Source: JAPPLB01 sp965204095
Lineage (GTDB): Bacteria > Acidobacteriota > Terriglobia > Bryobacterales > UBA6623
Length of the DNA stretch: 64,000 nucleotides
NCBI GenBank assembly: GCA_965204095.1
Contig: OZ241991.1
Location: forward strand, 620,001 to 684,000
Direction of reading: 5' to 3'
Below are positions 16,668 to 26,400 of the stretch, in pieces. The notes beneath the pieces are model-generated. The model saw nothing but the letters and a program-made list of their open reading frames with translations. It was not told the DNA's origin and ran no database searches. The position numbers were made by a program, and so were the translations under genes. Position 1 is the stretch's first letter, and each line of letters opens with the position of its first letter.

Positions 16668-17657
16668 TCACCGCGCCTTGCCTGCCAGCACTTCCGCGAT
16701 CGTGCGAACGACAAGCGCATCGTCACCGAAGCGCATGGCAGACTCCGTATCATGTTGCTCGTCTTCGTCGCGCAGCAGATACTTCACAGCGGCTTGCAAG
16801 AGTCTGACGTGCTCGTCTGATGTCGTTTCCGAGATTGACGCCAGTATCTCCCACATCGACTCGCAGATCGTCTGGACGTTCTTGAGAGCGAATTCATCGT
16901 GAGCCTCCAGCGACTTCGATCGCCATCGGTCTAGATCCCCTAGCAGCGTTTCCGGTGTCTGGAGGCGTCCACCCCAACATTTGCGAAGCTCAGGTCCGAC
17001 CCTCTCGGGAAGTCGTACGAACACCTCAGAGGCGGTTCGACTGAATAGCATCTCGAATCTTGCCATCGCTGAATCTCTCAGAACATCAAGCGAGATCCAT
17101 CTGTCGCCTGGCTTGCAGTAGCCAAGTTTGAAAACGTTTCCCGAGTGCGAGATTCTGCTTGGCTCGAACCGCTCCGAGACTAGCCGATAGGCATGGTTGA
17201 GGCTCCTGGCATTCAACCGAAGGGACGGGATCCAGCAATTCACACCTTGCAAGGTGGCGGGCTTGGTGCCTCTAAGCCGCAACCTCAGGGGCTCTTCATC
17301 GAGGGTGAGAGCGACTGCATGAGACTTATTCATATCCGCTATGGGTGCGTCCTTGAGGTGCTTTTTCAGACTGGCGGGAGTCTTGTTGCCATCTATAGCG
17401 AACATGACCTCGCTTCCTGTAGGGAAAATCTCTACAACATGATCTTGTTGAAGACGGGAGACTTCCCTTTGATCGGTTAACGACCGCTCGGGAACCACCA
17501 GGTCTCCAATTGTCCCGTCACGCATCCCAGGCAGCTTCCCCCCGTAAAAGTACTCGATCCGGCCATCAGCACGGATGCGAACTGGAATAAGTACTGTTTT
17601 CTCTTGCTCCGACAACAGCCATTGGCCGTAGAACGGATGATTCGGTCTGATCTGCAT
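16668..17657 (-). CDS. Hypothetical protein upstream of the BREX operon
   Basis: 329 aa, not recognised. The N-terminal 40 residues are strand-rich (KTVLIPVRIRADGRIEYFYGG). The C-terminal 60 residues contain a helical segment with LLQAAVKYLLRDEDE and then MRFGDDALVVRTI, an acidic arrangement seen in some small helical tails. There is no signal peptide or membrane segment. The ATG at 17657 lies in the end of a half copy of the dispersed 184-bp element, which also supplies a GGTGAG ribosome-binding-like sequence just upstream; the next in-frame Met is about residue 45. The gene is in the same direction as the BREX operon and may be a regulator or accessory gene, but that rests only on position. 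Confidence 0.65.
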   Translation of the reverse strand: MQIRPNHPFYGQWLLSEQEKTVLIPVRIRADGRIEYFYGGKLPGMRDGTIGDLVVPERSLTDQREVSRLQQDHVVEIFPTGSEVMFAIDGNKTPASLKKHLKDAPIADMNKSHAVALTLDEEPLRLRLRGTKPATLQGVNCWIPSLRLNARSLNHAYRLVSERFEPSRISHSGNVFKLGYCKPGDRWISLDVLRDSAMARFEMLFSRTASEVFVRLPERVGPELRKCWGGRLQTPETLLGDLDRWRSKSLEAHDEFALKNVQTICESMWEILASISETTSDEHVRLLQAAVKYLLRDEDEQHDTESAMRFGDDALVVRTIAEVLAGKAR

Positions 17658-17735
17658 TTCTCACCACCCGACGGCCGCAGCACGCGATACGACCGCCATG
17701 ACTTCGCTTTTCCTTCGCAACGCTTGCTTGCTGTA
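17651..17735 (-). repeat. Half copy of the 184-bp fold-back element
   Basis: The sequence from CTGCATTTCTCACCAC onward matches the reverse complement of the right arm of the full copies (for example 53290-53376) through the conserved CTTGCTTGC stretch. The left arm and the outer CTAG are missing. Its tip holds the start codon of the hypothetical gene at 16668-17657. Confidence 0.8.
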
Positions 17736-18996
17736 GGTCGAGGGAGTTGCTGTTGCTGTCGGTCGGCGCTCTCACGCCTCCGCCAGGGCTTCCCGTGTTG
17801 CTGCTTTCTTCCTCTTCCCTGCGTGCCAGCGCCAATACCCCGGCGGAACCAACCGGAGCTCGCGTCCCGGCCGATACCAGCCTTCCTCGTTTTCTCGGCG
17901 AGTCGGCTTCCGCATTGCCCGTTTCCAGACCTGCTCGACGTTCACTCGCGCTCCGGCCCGCAGGGTCGCTGAACTGCTTATGGCAGCCCTTGGCACTAGA
18001 GTACTTCAGGCCGTGTCGTTACCTCCATCACCCGCCCTGGCTGCCGCCAGCCGGAGTGACCGTTGTTGGACGGGCTTCGCGCCCGCTGGAACAGAGTGCC
18101 TTTCCACGGCGCACGAGAAAAGCAGGTTAAGGTTTTCACGAAACACGACTTTTGCAGCCTCTTGGTACTGAAGCCCTTCAGCCTTTTTTTTCTCGCCCGG
18201 CCTGCATAGCATGAGGACAGAAGAGCCTTGACTCGTGACTCGTGATGCTTGATCCGTGGCGAAAACGAAAGGAAAGTTTCCCCTCCCGTCAGGCGTTTCC
18301 TTCACGAGCGGAGCCAAGCCGCTTCCAACGGTTTTTTCCGAATCACGAAACACGAGTCACCGCTTTACCGTCTTGGTTCCCTATCCATGATTTCCCGTCA
18401 TTTCCCACTATTTCCCAGTATTTCCCGCTAAAAAAATGTGCCGCAAATCAAGTGCCCCCGCGCACAGCGGCAGCCGGGGCATCGGCTTCATGGATGCATC
18501 GAGTCGCCTCGCAAGCACCCCTGGCCTGCATGTCCCGCCCAGTGGCCAGGCGAAGTATGTCCGGGTCGCGAATCACGCCTTTTATGTTTTTACAAGACAC
18601 GAATCAGGGTCTTTTCTCGGTTTGCCATAGGTGCGCAAGAATGGCGCCACCAGAAACCGCCGCCCGGACTGCCGCGCCGCCCAGTCACTGCTTTCCTGTG
18701 CGCTATGGGGCGGCAATGGAGCGGCATGAGCGGCAAATTGCCCCTGAGCCGGTGTCCGCACATCTTCCGCCGTTCACGGTCGGCCTCACGAAGGGCGCCG
18801 TTCGCCACAGCCCCCGTTGCCCTTCCGGAGTTCTTCGAGGAACGCGCAGAAAGCCTGGAACTGTGGTCGCCGGGCTACCCCTGTTCACCCCCCGGGGTTC
18901 ATAAAGCAGGCGGGAGAACCGCCGGCAGGCAGGACGTTGACGGATATCCTCGATGGCTGAGTCGCAGGATACGATAGGGAGAAAGGAGAAGGCCGC
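17736..18996. other. Gene-poor repeat debris
   Basis: No convincing gene in about 1.26 kb. Open frames are short, overlap on both strands and show no motif. The stretch contains iterated TCGTGA/TCACGA units (around 18230-18248 and 18341-18361), a four-unit 10-bp tandem repeat, and a minus-strand fragment around 18100-18200 that reads like the decayed intergenic reading frames common in related genomes. A 74-codon minus frame at 17772-17996 is the least implausible gene but has no recognisable partner. Confidence 0.5.
18390..18429 (+). repeat. Tandem 10-bp repeat, four units
   Basis: Four units of ATTTCCCxxx lie head to tail (endings GTC, ACT, AGT, GCT), directly followed by a run of A. The seven-base core is unchanged in all units while the last three vary. 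Confidence 0.85.
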
Positions 18997-19704
18997 ATGC
19001 CCGATCAGCAGGAGGAGAGCTTGCTATCCATCGGGGCTGCCGTACAGTTCACTCACAAGGGCAAGACGATCCGCGGTCATCTCCTCCAACGGCAGGGGCG
19101 GCGGCGCTTCGCCAAGGTGATAGACACGGAGGAACGGACCTGGAATGTCCCGGAAGCGGCGTTGAAGCACTCGGGAGGGGCGCGGCGAGCCCTGCTGGTC
19201 ACGCCGCACGACAAAGCGCGATCGGACTACCGCGTGGGGGACAAGGTGACGTTCACAAGCCGCGACGGACCGAGGCGCGGCGAGATCGTGAAGCTGAACC
19301 CGAAGAGAGCGAGGGTACGCTGTGAAAAGACATGCTGGAACGTCCCTTACGGACTGCTCCACAGGACGGGAGGAAAAAGCGCAAGGAACGGCGCGAAACG
19401 GCTGAACAACGTTGCGGGAATGGCGCGGGGGCTGATGGAAGAACACGGACTCCAGGACTGGACGCTCGCGTTCGTCGAGGCCAGGAGGCGTCTTGGCGAC
19501 TGTCATTTCGGAGACCGCGTGATCCGGATCAGCCGCGCCCACGCCCTGCAGGGAAGCGAGGAGCAGATCCGGAACACCGTGCTGCACGAGATCGCACACG
19601 CGATCGCGGGACCCGAGGCGGGCCACGGACCGCTGTGGAAAGCGACAGCCCGGCGAATCGGAGCAACGCCAAGGGCGAAGAGCTACGAGAGCCAAGCGAG
19701 CTAA
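18997..19704 (+). CDS. SprT-like zinc metalloprotease with two N-terminal SH3/KOW-like repeats
   Basis: 235 aa with an AAGGAG ribosome-binding site 11 bases before the ATG. The C-terminal half is SprT-like: HEIAH at 197-201 (zinc ligands and catalytic Glu), a third His at 210 in AGHGPLWKATARRIG, and VIRISRAHAL before it. The zinc-ribbon tail of longer SprT proteins is missing. Residues 10-57 and 77-121 are two related beta-rich units, each ending in TWNVP or CWNVPYGLL, that look like KOW/SH3-type binding modules. SprT-like proteases act on DNA-protein crosslinks or on unknown substrates. The N-terminal pair would be a nucleic-acid or protein tether; that part is inference. The gene stands alone. 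Confidence 0.82.
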   Translation: MPDQQEESLLSIGAAVQFTHKGKTIRGHLLQRQGRRRFAKVIDTEERTWNVPEAALKHSGGARRALLVTPHDKARSDYRVGDKVTFTSRDGPRRGEIVKLNPKRARVRCEKTCWNVPYGLLHRTGGKSARNGAKRLNNVAGMARGLMEEHGLQDWTLAFVEARRRLGDCHFGDRVIRISRAHALQGSEEQIRNTVLHEIAHAIAGPEAGHGPLWKATARRIGATPRAKSYESQAS

Positions 19705-19785
19705 GGCAGGGATCATGTCCATCCCGGCCACAATCCTTGCCTCCTGCAGTCAGTCGTCATCCCTGTCTGGTCGCCGGAGCCGGCA

Positions 19786-19875
19786 GCCAGGAAGGCTGTC
19801 TATCAGTGCCCTGCTCTGATCCTGACCGGGCCGCGCCGGTCCGGCAAGACAATCAAGGACCTGCTCGCCACGAGA
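19786..19875 (+). pseudogene. Fragment of an AAA_14-type ATPase
   Basis: A short plus-strand frame reads ALILTGPRRSGKT followed by a few plausible residues and then loses similarity. That text is the Walker A region of the AAA_14/DUF4143 ATPase family. No start, no remaining domain and no companion frame are present, so it looks like a decayed remnant. Confidence 0.4.
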
Positions 19876-19943
19876 ATCGGTCCCGGTTCATGGCATTCCC
19901 TTCCACAAGGACCGAGTCCGTCGAAGCTCGAACGGCTTGACGG

Positions 19944-22316
19944 CTACGGTTCGGGCCAATCGAGGTGCTTGTGAAGGAAACGGAAGGTGTCGTCGCCGAG
20001 GATGGTGTGTCCACCGTTGAAGAATTGGATGTGGGCCCGGTCGGGAATGCCCAACTGGGCGTAGAGGCGGCGGACCTTGGCGTACTCACCCGCAATCCAT
20101 CGGTCCATGCCCACGCCGTCATGGTGGCCGCGCTCGACCATGAAGGGCCGAGGGATCATCAGATAGGCCTTTTCGGCATGGCCGAAGGTGTTGCCGAGGT
20201 TGAAGTAGGGCACCTCCCAGGTGGGATGATACATGTAGCTGTAGCCCCGATCGACGGCCGTTAGCTTGTGAATGTCTTCGTTGAAGTTGGCGGAGCAGAT
20301 CGATAGCGCATAGCCTTCGAGCAGCGGCGGGACGATCATCGCCGTCGTTCCACCGTAGCTGAGGCCGTAGAACCCGACTCTTTCCGCGTCGACAAACGGC
20401 AGCGAACCGAGCCAGTTCAGAATCTGCTGGTGCTGCGCGGTAATGAACGAGAACATCGTCAGTTTCAGGGCCTTGGCCTTCTTGTCGAGCCAGCGAAAGC
20501 GGTCGGTGTGGCGGTAGAAGTTGTGCGGAGCGAAAACGACAAAGCCGCGTTCGGCCAGCCGGGCGGCGAAGTTGTGGTAGTAAGGGTCGTTGCCTTCGAC
20601 GACATGCCTCGGCAGCCCGTTGTAGCCGTGCTGGGTGACGACGACGGGGCGGCGTTCGCCGGGCTTGAGGTTCTTCGGAGCCAGGAGGATGCCCCAGGCA
20701 AAGACATCCGGTAGAACGTCGAGAACGACCTCGTGACCGGTCCAGTTCTCGTCGTCGTAGATTTGTCGCGACCGGGGGTTGGGCGGCAGCAGCGAATCCT
20801 CGATGCGGCCCTTCACCTCGTCATGGAGATGGTCGCGAAACCGCTGAGACGCCTTCGCGAACTGTTCGGCTGATAACGTGTCGGCCCGCAGAACACGGGA
20901 AGGCGGTGTCTGGGCCAACTCGGGCATCGCCGCGTTCATGTAGAAGCGGTCGCGAACATATCCCGAGGCGGCGACAAGTTCCTGTAGCCTCGTTTCCAGT
21001 TCCTTCACTTGACGATGCTGTCTCGGTTTCGGGTCGAAGCCGCTGCGCCGATCCTTTGGGGTTTCGGATGACCGCTGAAGGGGCGATCGAATGCCGAGCA
21101 AGGTTGAGAACTCGTCGAGAGCATCCGGCGAGCCCGGCCCCGTGACCGCGCCGCCGGGGCCGTTGACCAACCGCCTGGGCTGGACACCCTCGGGGACAAG
21201 GGTTTCGATACGCTTGAACTCGGCTTCCACCGAACGGAACGAGGGAGTCGTGATCGCGCCCGGCGCTGCTGCTTTGCGCCAGCCTTCGGGCGTCTCGGGC
21301 GGCCCGTCAAAGACGGGAGCGGCGGCGTGCTCGATCACCAGACCCCGAGGCGCGATCAGGCTGGCAATCTCGGCGTCGCCGAACTCTCGCAAGAGCCCCC
21401 ACACAGTCCGATCGAGGGGCTCTTCCCAGACGCGTTGACGTGACGAGAAGTAGCCGCTGACGAGAGCGGCGTCGATGCGCGTGTCGACCGCGGCGGCGTA
21501 CAGAGCTGCGAGCCCCCCCTCCCCGTAACCCGCGAGACCCATCCTGACGGCGCCGCGCTGCTGCTTGAACCAGTCGATGACCGAGAGGACTTTTTGCACG
21601 TCGTAGCCGATGATGTGACGGCCCATGACGAACGCTTGGCGATAGATCCACTCGCGGTGCGGCAGATTGGTGAAATTGACATCGCGGTGACCGGAAACTT
21701 CAGCCGCACGGTCGATCAACAGCGGCGCGACGACTTCGAAGCCGTTCTCGGCAAGAATGCGGGCGAATTGCCCTTCCGGTGGCAGACCTGGAGCGAGGCC
21801 GACGATCATTTCCGGGGTCTGATCAGCGTCGGGGATGGCGACGGCGTGTCCGACCGCCTCACGGCGGGGTTCGATCAGCAGCCCCTCGCCGGTAACGCCT
21901 TCGACCACCGGCCAACGAACCTGGAATACGCGGAACGACGGGGTCTCGGCGGCGAGGGCCGGGTTGTCGTCGTCGCCATAGCGCTCCATCGACGGCGGGA
22001 CCCGTTCGTCGACGAGGCCGATGATCGTACGAAGCCGGCGGCGGTTCGGTTCGACGGAGCTTTCATACGCAGCCGTCGAGGAGAAGTCACGAGACCAATG
22101 CCGGCCGCGTGCCTCGACCGATGCCGCCAACTTGCGGTCGATGAAGACATGCAGACCGTCGAGCATCTTCTCATCGAGCGGCCCTTGCCAATCGAGAAGC
22201 TGCGTGTTTTCCAGGGTGGCGGTCTGAGCAAGTCCCAGGCCCGCCGCGAGAAGACCAAGGATCGCCGGAAGTGGAGCCATGCGAAGCACGGATCTGGAGA
22301 GCAGTCTCTTCCCCAT
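19944..22316 (-). CDS. Exported tandem alpha/beta hydrolase (dienelactone-hydrolase/acetyl xylan esterase type)
   Basis: 790 aa with an N-terminal signal peptide (ALLPAILGLL-like hydrophobic stretch about 14-30). It carries two alpha/beta hydrolase domains. The first has GLAGYGEGG near residue 262, where the nucleophile Ser of GxSxG is replaced by Gly. The second has GFYGLSYGG with Ser653 as nucleophile and a late FFNGGHTI segment (about 770) with the likely catalytic His. So only the C-terminal domain should be active. Such proteins are abundant in Acidobacteria and Planctomycetes and are thought to deacylate plant or algal polysaccharides. It lies 9 bases after the deacetylase gene, in one operon with it. 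Confidence 0.8.
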   Translation of the reverse strand: MGKRLLSRSVLRMAPLPAILGLLAAGLGLAQTATLENTQLLDWQGPLDEKMLDGLHVFIDRKLAASVEARGRHWSRDFSSTAAYESSVEPNRRRLRTIIGLVDERVPPSMERYGDDDNPALAAETPSFRVFQVRWPVVEGVTGEGLLIEPRREAVGHAVAIPDADQTPEMIVGLAPGLPPEGQFARILAENGFEVVAPLLIDRAAEVSGHRDVNFTNLPHREWIYRQAFVMGRHIIGYDVQKVLSVIDWFKQQRGAVRMGLAGYGEGGLAALYAAAVDTRIDAALVSGYFSSRQRVWEEPLDRTVWGLLREFGDAEIASLIAPRGLVIEHAAAPVFDGPPETPEGWRKAAAPGAITTPSFRSVEAEFKRIETLVPEGVQPRRLVNGPGGAVTGPGSPDALDEFSTLLGIRSPLQRSSETPKDRRSGFDPKPRQHRQVKELETRLQELVAASGYVRDRFYMNAAMPELAQTPPSRVLRADTLSAEQFAKASQRFRDHLHDEVKGRIEDSLLPPNPRSRQIYDDENWTGHEVVLDVLPDVFAWGILLAPKNLKPGERRPVVVTQHGYNGLPRHVVEGNDPYYHNFAARLAERGFVVFAPHNFYRHTDRFRWLDKKAKALKLTMFSFITAQHQQILNWLGSLPFVDAERVGFYGLSYGGTTAMIVPPLLEGYALSICSANFNEDIHKLTAVDRGYSYMYHPTWEVPYFNLGNTFGHAEKAYLMIPRPFMVERGHHDGVGMDRWIAGEYAKVRRLYAQLGIPDRAHIQFFNGGHTILGDDTFRFLHKHLDWPEP

Positions 22317-22325
22317 TTGCGTTAT

Positions 22326-23351
22326 TCAGGCTGATTGTGACCGGACGCGCCGGGCAATCTGGTTGAGGTCCACCAGCGCGGCGCGGCCGCTCGACTTGCG
22401 AACGAGTTCGCAGATCAGCTCGATGGCGCGGAACTCCGGGTCCATGGCGTACAGGCAGGACGGGTGGCTCAGGAAGTCGTACACGGCGCGATTCTCGATC
22501 GCCCAAGTGACGGCGCGCCGAATGGCTTCGAGAAACCAATCCAGTTCCCAGCGTCCGTTGCGGAAGGCCCAGACATCGCTCACGGGACTCATCGGGATCT
22601 CCACCAGTCCCGTCGGGTAGACAAACGGCTGCGCTTCCGCCTGGGCGGCCACGATAGCGTCGTAGATCGATGGGCCGGGTTCCGCTCCGACTTCCGGCAT
22701 CGCGTGCCGGGGGTATTTGCCGCTGACCCATCGGAAGCCGAGGTCAAGAAGCAAACGCTGCACGTCGGGGCGACCGCTGAGTCCCTGGGCGAAGCCTCCG
22801 GGCGTGCGAAAACCATCGGGCGCAATGCCGAGGCGGGCTTTCATGGCCTTTGAACACTTGCTGATGTTGTCGCGAATGACGTCCCGGACCGCGCGGTCTT
22901 CGATCAGCCACGGCGCGCGCCGAAAGAGAAACTGGACTTCCTCGTGCTTGCGCGCCAAGACATAGACATGGTCGTAGGTATGGTTCCCGACGGGGTGGCC
23001 CGCCTCGACGATCCCTTTCAGCCACTCTACGCTTTCGTGTTCGAAGACCTGCCCCACCGCGAAGTTGTGCAGCACGCCGCCGTAGGATTTCACTCTGCGG
23101 CAAGCCTCGACCGTATAGCCCTTGGCTTCCTCGTTGAGGTTGCCCTTTTCGTAGTCCCAGTGCGTCATCTCCCAAGTCGGGAAGTTACGCAGCATCTCGA
23201 GATCAAGGGTGATGGCGATAAGCGCTTTGCCTTGGAGTTCGCGGTCCTTCTCGGCGGCTTGAAGCGAAGCCGTAGCGCCGGCCGCCGCGCCCAAGAGGAA
23301 CTTGCGCCGGCTGAGTCCGCAGGCTCGGTGTTCGGGATCGGCGAGAGTCAT
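22326..23351 (-). CDS. Polysaccharide deacetylase (NodB-like), Tat-exported
   Basis: About 341 aa from the ATG at 23351; a start at 23390 would add 13 residues. A twin-arginine signal SRRKFLLGAAAG lies near the N-terminus. ITLDLE (catalytic/metal Asp region) and GNHTYDH (metal-binding His pair) are the NodB motifs 1 and 2, and DGFRTPGG is motif 3. The family removes N- or O-acetyl groups from chitin-like or other polysaccharides. It shares an operon with the tandem hydrolase, which fits esterified sugar breakdown. Confidence 0.85.
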   Translation of the reverse strand: MTLADPEHRACGLSRRKFLLGAAAGATASLQAAEKDRELQGKALIAITLDLEMLRNFPTWEMTHWDYEKGNLNEEAKGYTVEACRRVKSYGGVLHNFAVGQVFEHESVEWLKGIVEAGHPVGNHTYDHVYVLARKHEEVQFLFRRAPWLIEDRAVRDVIRDNISKCSKAMKARLGIAPDGFRTPGGFAQGLSGRPDVQRLLLDLGFRWVSGKYPRHAMPEVGAEPGPSIYDAIVAAQAEAQPFVYPTGLVEIPMSPVSDVWAFRNGRWELDWFLEAIRRAVTWAIENRAVYDFLSHPSCLYAMDPEFRAIELICELVRKSSGRAALVDLNQIARRVRSQSA

Positions 23352-23444
23352 GGGGTCAGTTTTTCCTCCGCCCGCGTGTGGATCATCCAAGCGGGAAACA
23401 TCCGGGCAGCTATCAACGCCGCTTGATCAGGAGGATGTTTCAAC

Positions 23445-26400
23445 TCAGGGAGCATCCTTCTGGAGATAGCTGAACAAATCTCGCACCTCTTGCGTGTCGA
23501 GCCGGTCGAGCAGGTTTTCGGGCATGATCGACTCGGGCGCTACTTCCATCGACCTGATGTCGCTTCGGGCGATCCGGGTCTTCTGGTGAGTACTGTCGAT
23601 AAGGGTAACGCCTGCCGCATCTTCTTGCTCGACGATGCCGCGCACGGTGCGGCCACTCTGCGTACGCACGGTATAGGTCAAGTATCCCGTTCGCACCGTG
23701 GCGCTGGGGTCAACGAGCGCTGCGAGCAAAGCGGCCCGATCGCTACGGTTGGCGCCGGTCAGGTCGTTACCTAGCGTGCCTCCTTCGCCGAACAGGCGGT
23801 GGCAGCTCGCGCAGTGCTCGATGAAGAGAAGCTGGCCGCGCCGCGGGTCGCCCTCGCCGGTATTGAGGTCGTTACGGTAGCGCCGCATCACAGCCAGTTT
23901 CTCTTCCGTGCTTCCCGGCCGGATGTTGCCCCAGTGCCTGCGGACGAGGGCGTCGATCCCTTCGTCGCGAAAGAGAGGAAGCTGGCGCAACTCCGGAACC
24001 GCGACATCGGTTGCGGGAAAAACCCCCTGGTCAACGGCCTCGAGAAACGCGCCGGCGGTGGAACGACGGCTCAGGAGAATGCCGCGGATTTTTTCCTTCT
24101 CCGCCGACGACACTTGCGGGTAGGAATTCAGCAGCCGCTCTGAAACCTCGTCCGACTCGAAACGGGCCAGGACATCGAGCGCCCGCAGACGAACAGAGGC
24201 ATTGTATTGGAGATCGAACTGGGCCAAGACGGTGGGGATGCAGTCGGAGCGGCCGAGCTCGCGCAGAAGATCGATGAGGGCCACGCGGCGGCCCTCATCG
24301 GTTTCGGAGTCCTCGAGGCCTCTCAAGATCGCCCGATAGGCCTCGTCGATGCCTGCCCGGACGGCAAGACGGGTGCGGTCGAGATCCTGCGGCATGGTTC
24401 TCCAGGTCTCGAGAATCCAACTGCTCAGCGGGGAGGCGATGTCCTCGTATGGCCGTCTCGGTCCGAAAACGGGGTCGCCCTTCACCGCGGCGACCTCTTC
24501 GAAAAGTCCTCCCTGCCCCAGCCCGGCCAGCGTGGCGCCCCGCTCGGCGAGGCCCTGATCGAGCGCCCGCACAGCGGTTTCGAGATTAGCAGCGGGAGCG
24601 GTGCGCGCCAGTTCCAGGGCGGCGTCGTACCCTGCGGCAGTCCCTTCGGCGGCGTAGCGGCGGATGAGCAGCAGCACGTTGTCCCGTTTCATCGAAGGGG
24701 CCCACGTTCCAGGCTGCGTGAAGAGCCTGACCAGCTCGCCGCTGTCGGACAGGGCTTTGCTTTCAAGCGCCCACCAGATCAGCAACGGCACGTGCGGGTC
24801 TCGGGCATCGAGTTCACGCTTCAGCAAAGCCGAAAGCATGGGCAAGGCGACACTCCCTGGGAGCCGCTTGGCGCTGGCGGCAAGCTGGCTCCGAACCACC
24901 ACGCTCGCGTCGCTCTTGGCCAGCACGGAGAGTTGCTCCGCAAGAGGCTGCGCGGTTGTTCGTCGGTCCCCAAGCAGTCGCACCGTCCATGCGCGGACGT
25001 ATTCCGCCGGGTGGCTCAGGAGGTCCGCAGCCACATCGTCGTCCAGGCCGCCGCTGACATGGAGCGCCCACAGGTTTTGGAGAGCCAAGTTCTCGTTCCC
25101 GGTCTCGACGATGCCGTTTCGCAGGTCTTCGTGAATGCTTTTGTCGCGGCGGTGAGCCAGTATTCGGCGCGCCTGGAAGGCGAACCAGCCATTCGGATTT
25201 CTCAGGTGATCGACCAATTCGGCGCTCGACAGCCGTTCCAGGTCAAAATTCCTTGCGGGCTTCGCGCTCTTCGCCTCGATCTTGTAAACCCGCCCGTTGG
25301 AGCGGTCCCACTCGGCGTCCGGATCGGGGTGAGCGGTCCGCTCGTCATGGAAATCACTGATGTACATCGAGCCATCGGGACCGAGCGCCAGGTCCGTAGG
25401 CGAGAACCAGGTGTCGTTGGAGTCGAGCAGCGTGCCGACCTGCCGGGCTTCGAACGTCGAGCCGCGCGGCTTCACTCGCCACCAGGAAGCGGAGTGTCCC
25501 AGGAAGTTGGCTCCGATAAAACTTTGATGGAACGTCTGCGGAAAAACATCGGCATCGTAGATCGTGCCGCCCACAACGAGATGGCCACCGGTGACGCCGC
25601 TGTGCTTGACATGCCCGAAGAATCCGTAGGTATGGAGGTTGTGCAGCGGTCCGTGCTTGCCGAAGCTCTTGCGGTAATATCCGCCCTGCACAGCATGCCA
25701 GAACAGGGCTCCGCCGTTGGAGCTGTAGAAGAGGTTGCCCTTACGGTCGAAGGTCAGTCCGTAGATGTTTCCTCCCCCTTCCGCGAACAACTCGAACTCC
25801 TTGGTGAGCGGATGGTAGCGCCAGACGCCCTGCTGGAACTCGATCCCGCGAATGTTGCAGGTGCTGGTGCTGCCGTTGAGGCCGTAGAGCCACCCGTCCG
25901 GCCCCCAGGTGAGGTGGTTTGCGACTGACTGCGTATCCTGCATCCCGAAACCCTCGAGCAAGACCTCGGGGTCGGAGTCCGGTACGTCGTCGCGGTTGCG
26001 GTCCGGGTAGAAAAGCAGATAGGGAAGCTGCAGGACAAATACCCCGCCGTGGCCGAAAGCGAGCCCGGTTGCGATGTTGAGCCCGCTGACGAAGTCCTTG
26101 AACCGGTCGGCTCGGCCGTCGCCGTCGGTGTCCTCCAGAATGGTGATGCGGTCGGCCCCGCGCGGGCCGTCGGGAGGAGGCTCGGGGACGCGGTCGTATA
26201 CCGTGCGTGACCAACGGTCGATCTTCGCTCTCTTCAGTCCGGCGGGATTGGGGTACTGCAGGTATTGGATGACCCACAGGCGGCCGCGCTCATCGCACTT
26301 GACCAGACTCGGCTGCCGCACCTCGGGCTCCGCAGCGAAGAGCTTCACGCGAAGGCCCTCGGCTACGTCCATCTTCCGTGATGCGGTTTCCGGCGAGTAC

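Noticed and set aside
24207..25928. 573-codon plus-strand frame opposite the dehydrogenase/cytochrome gene
   Set aside because: Shadow; no motifs, while the minus frame has CASCH and propeller motifs.
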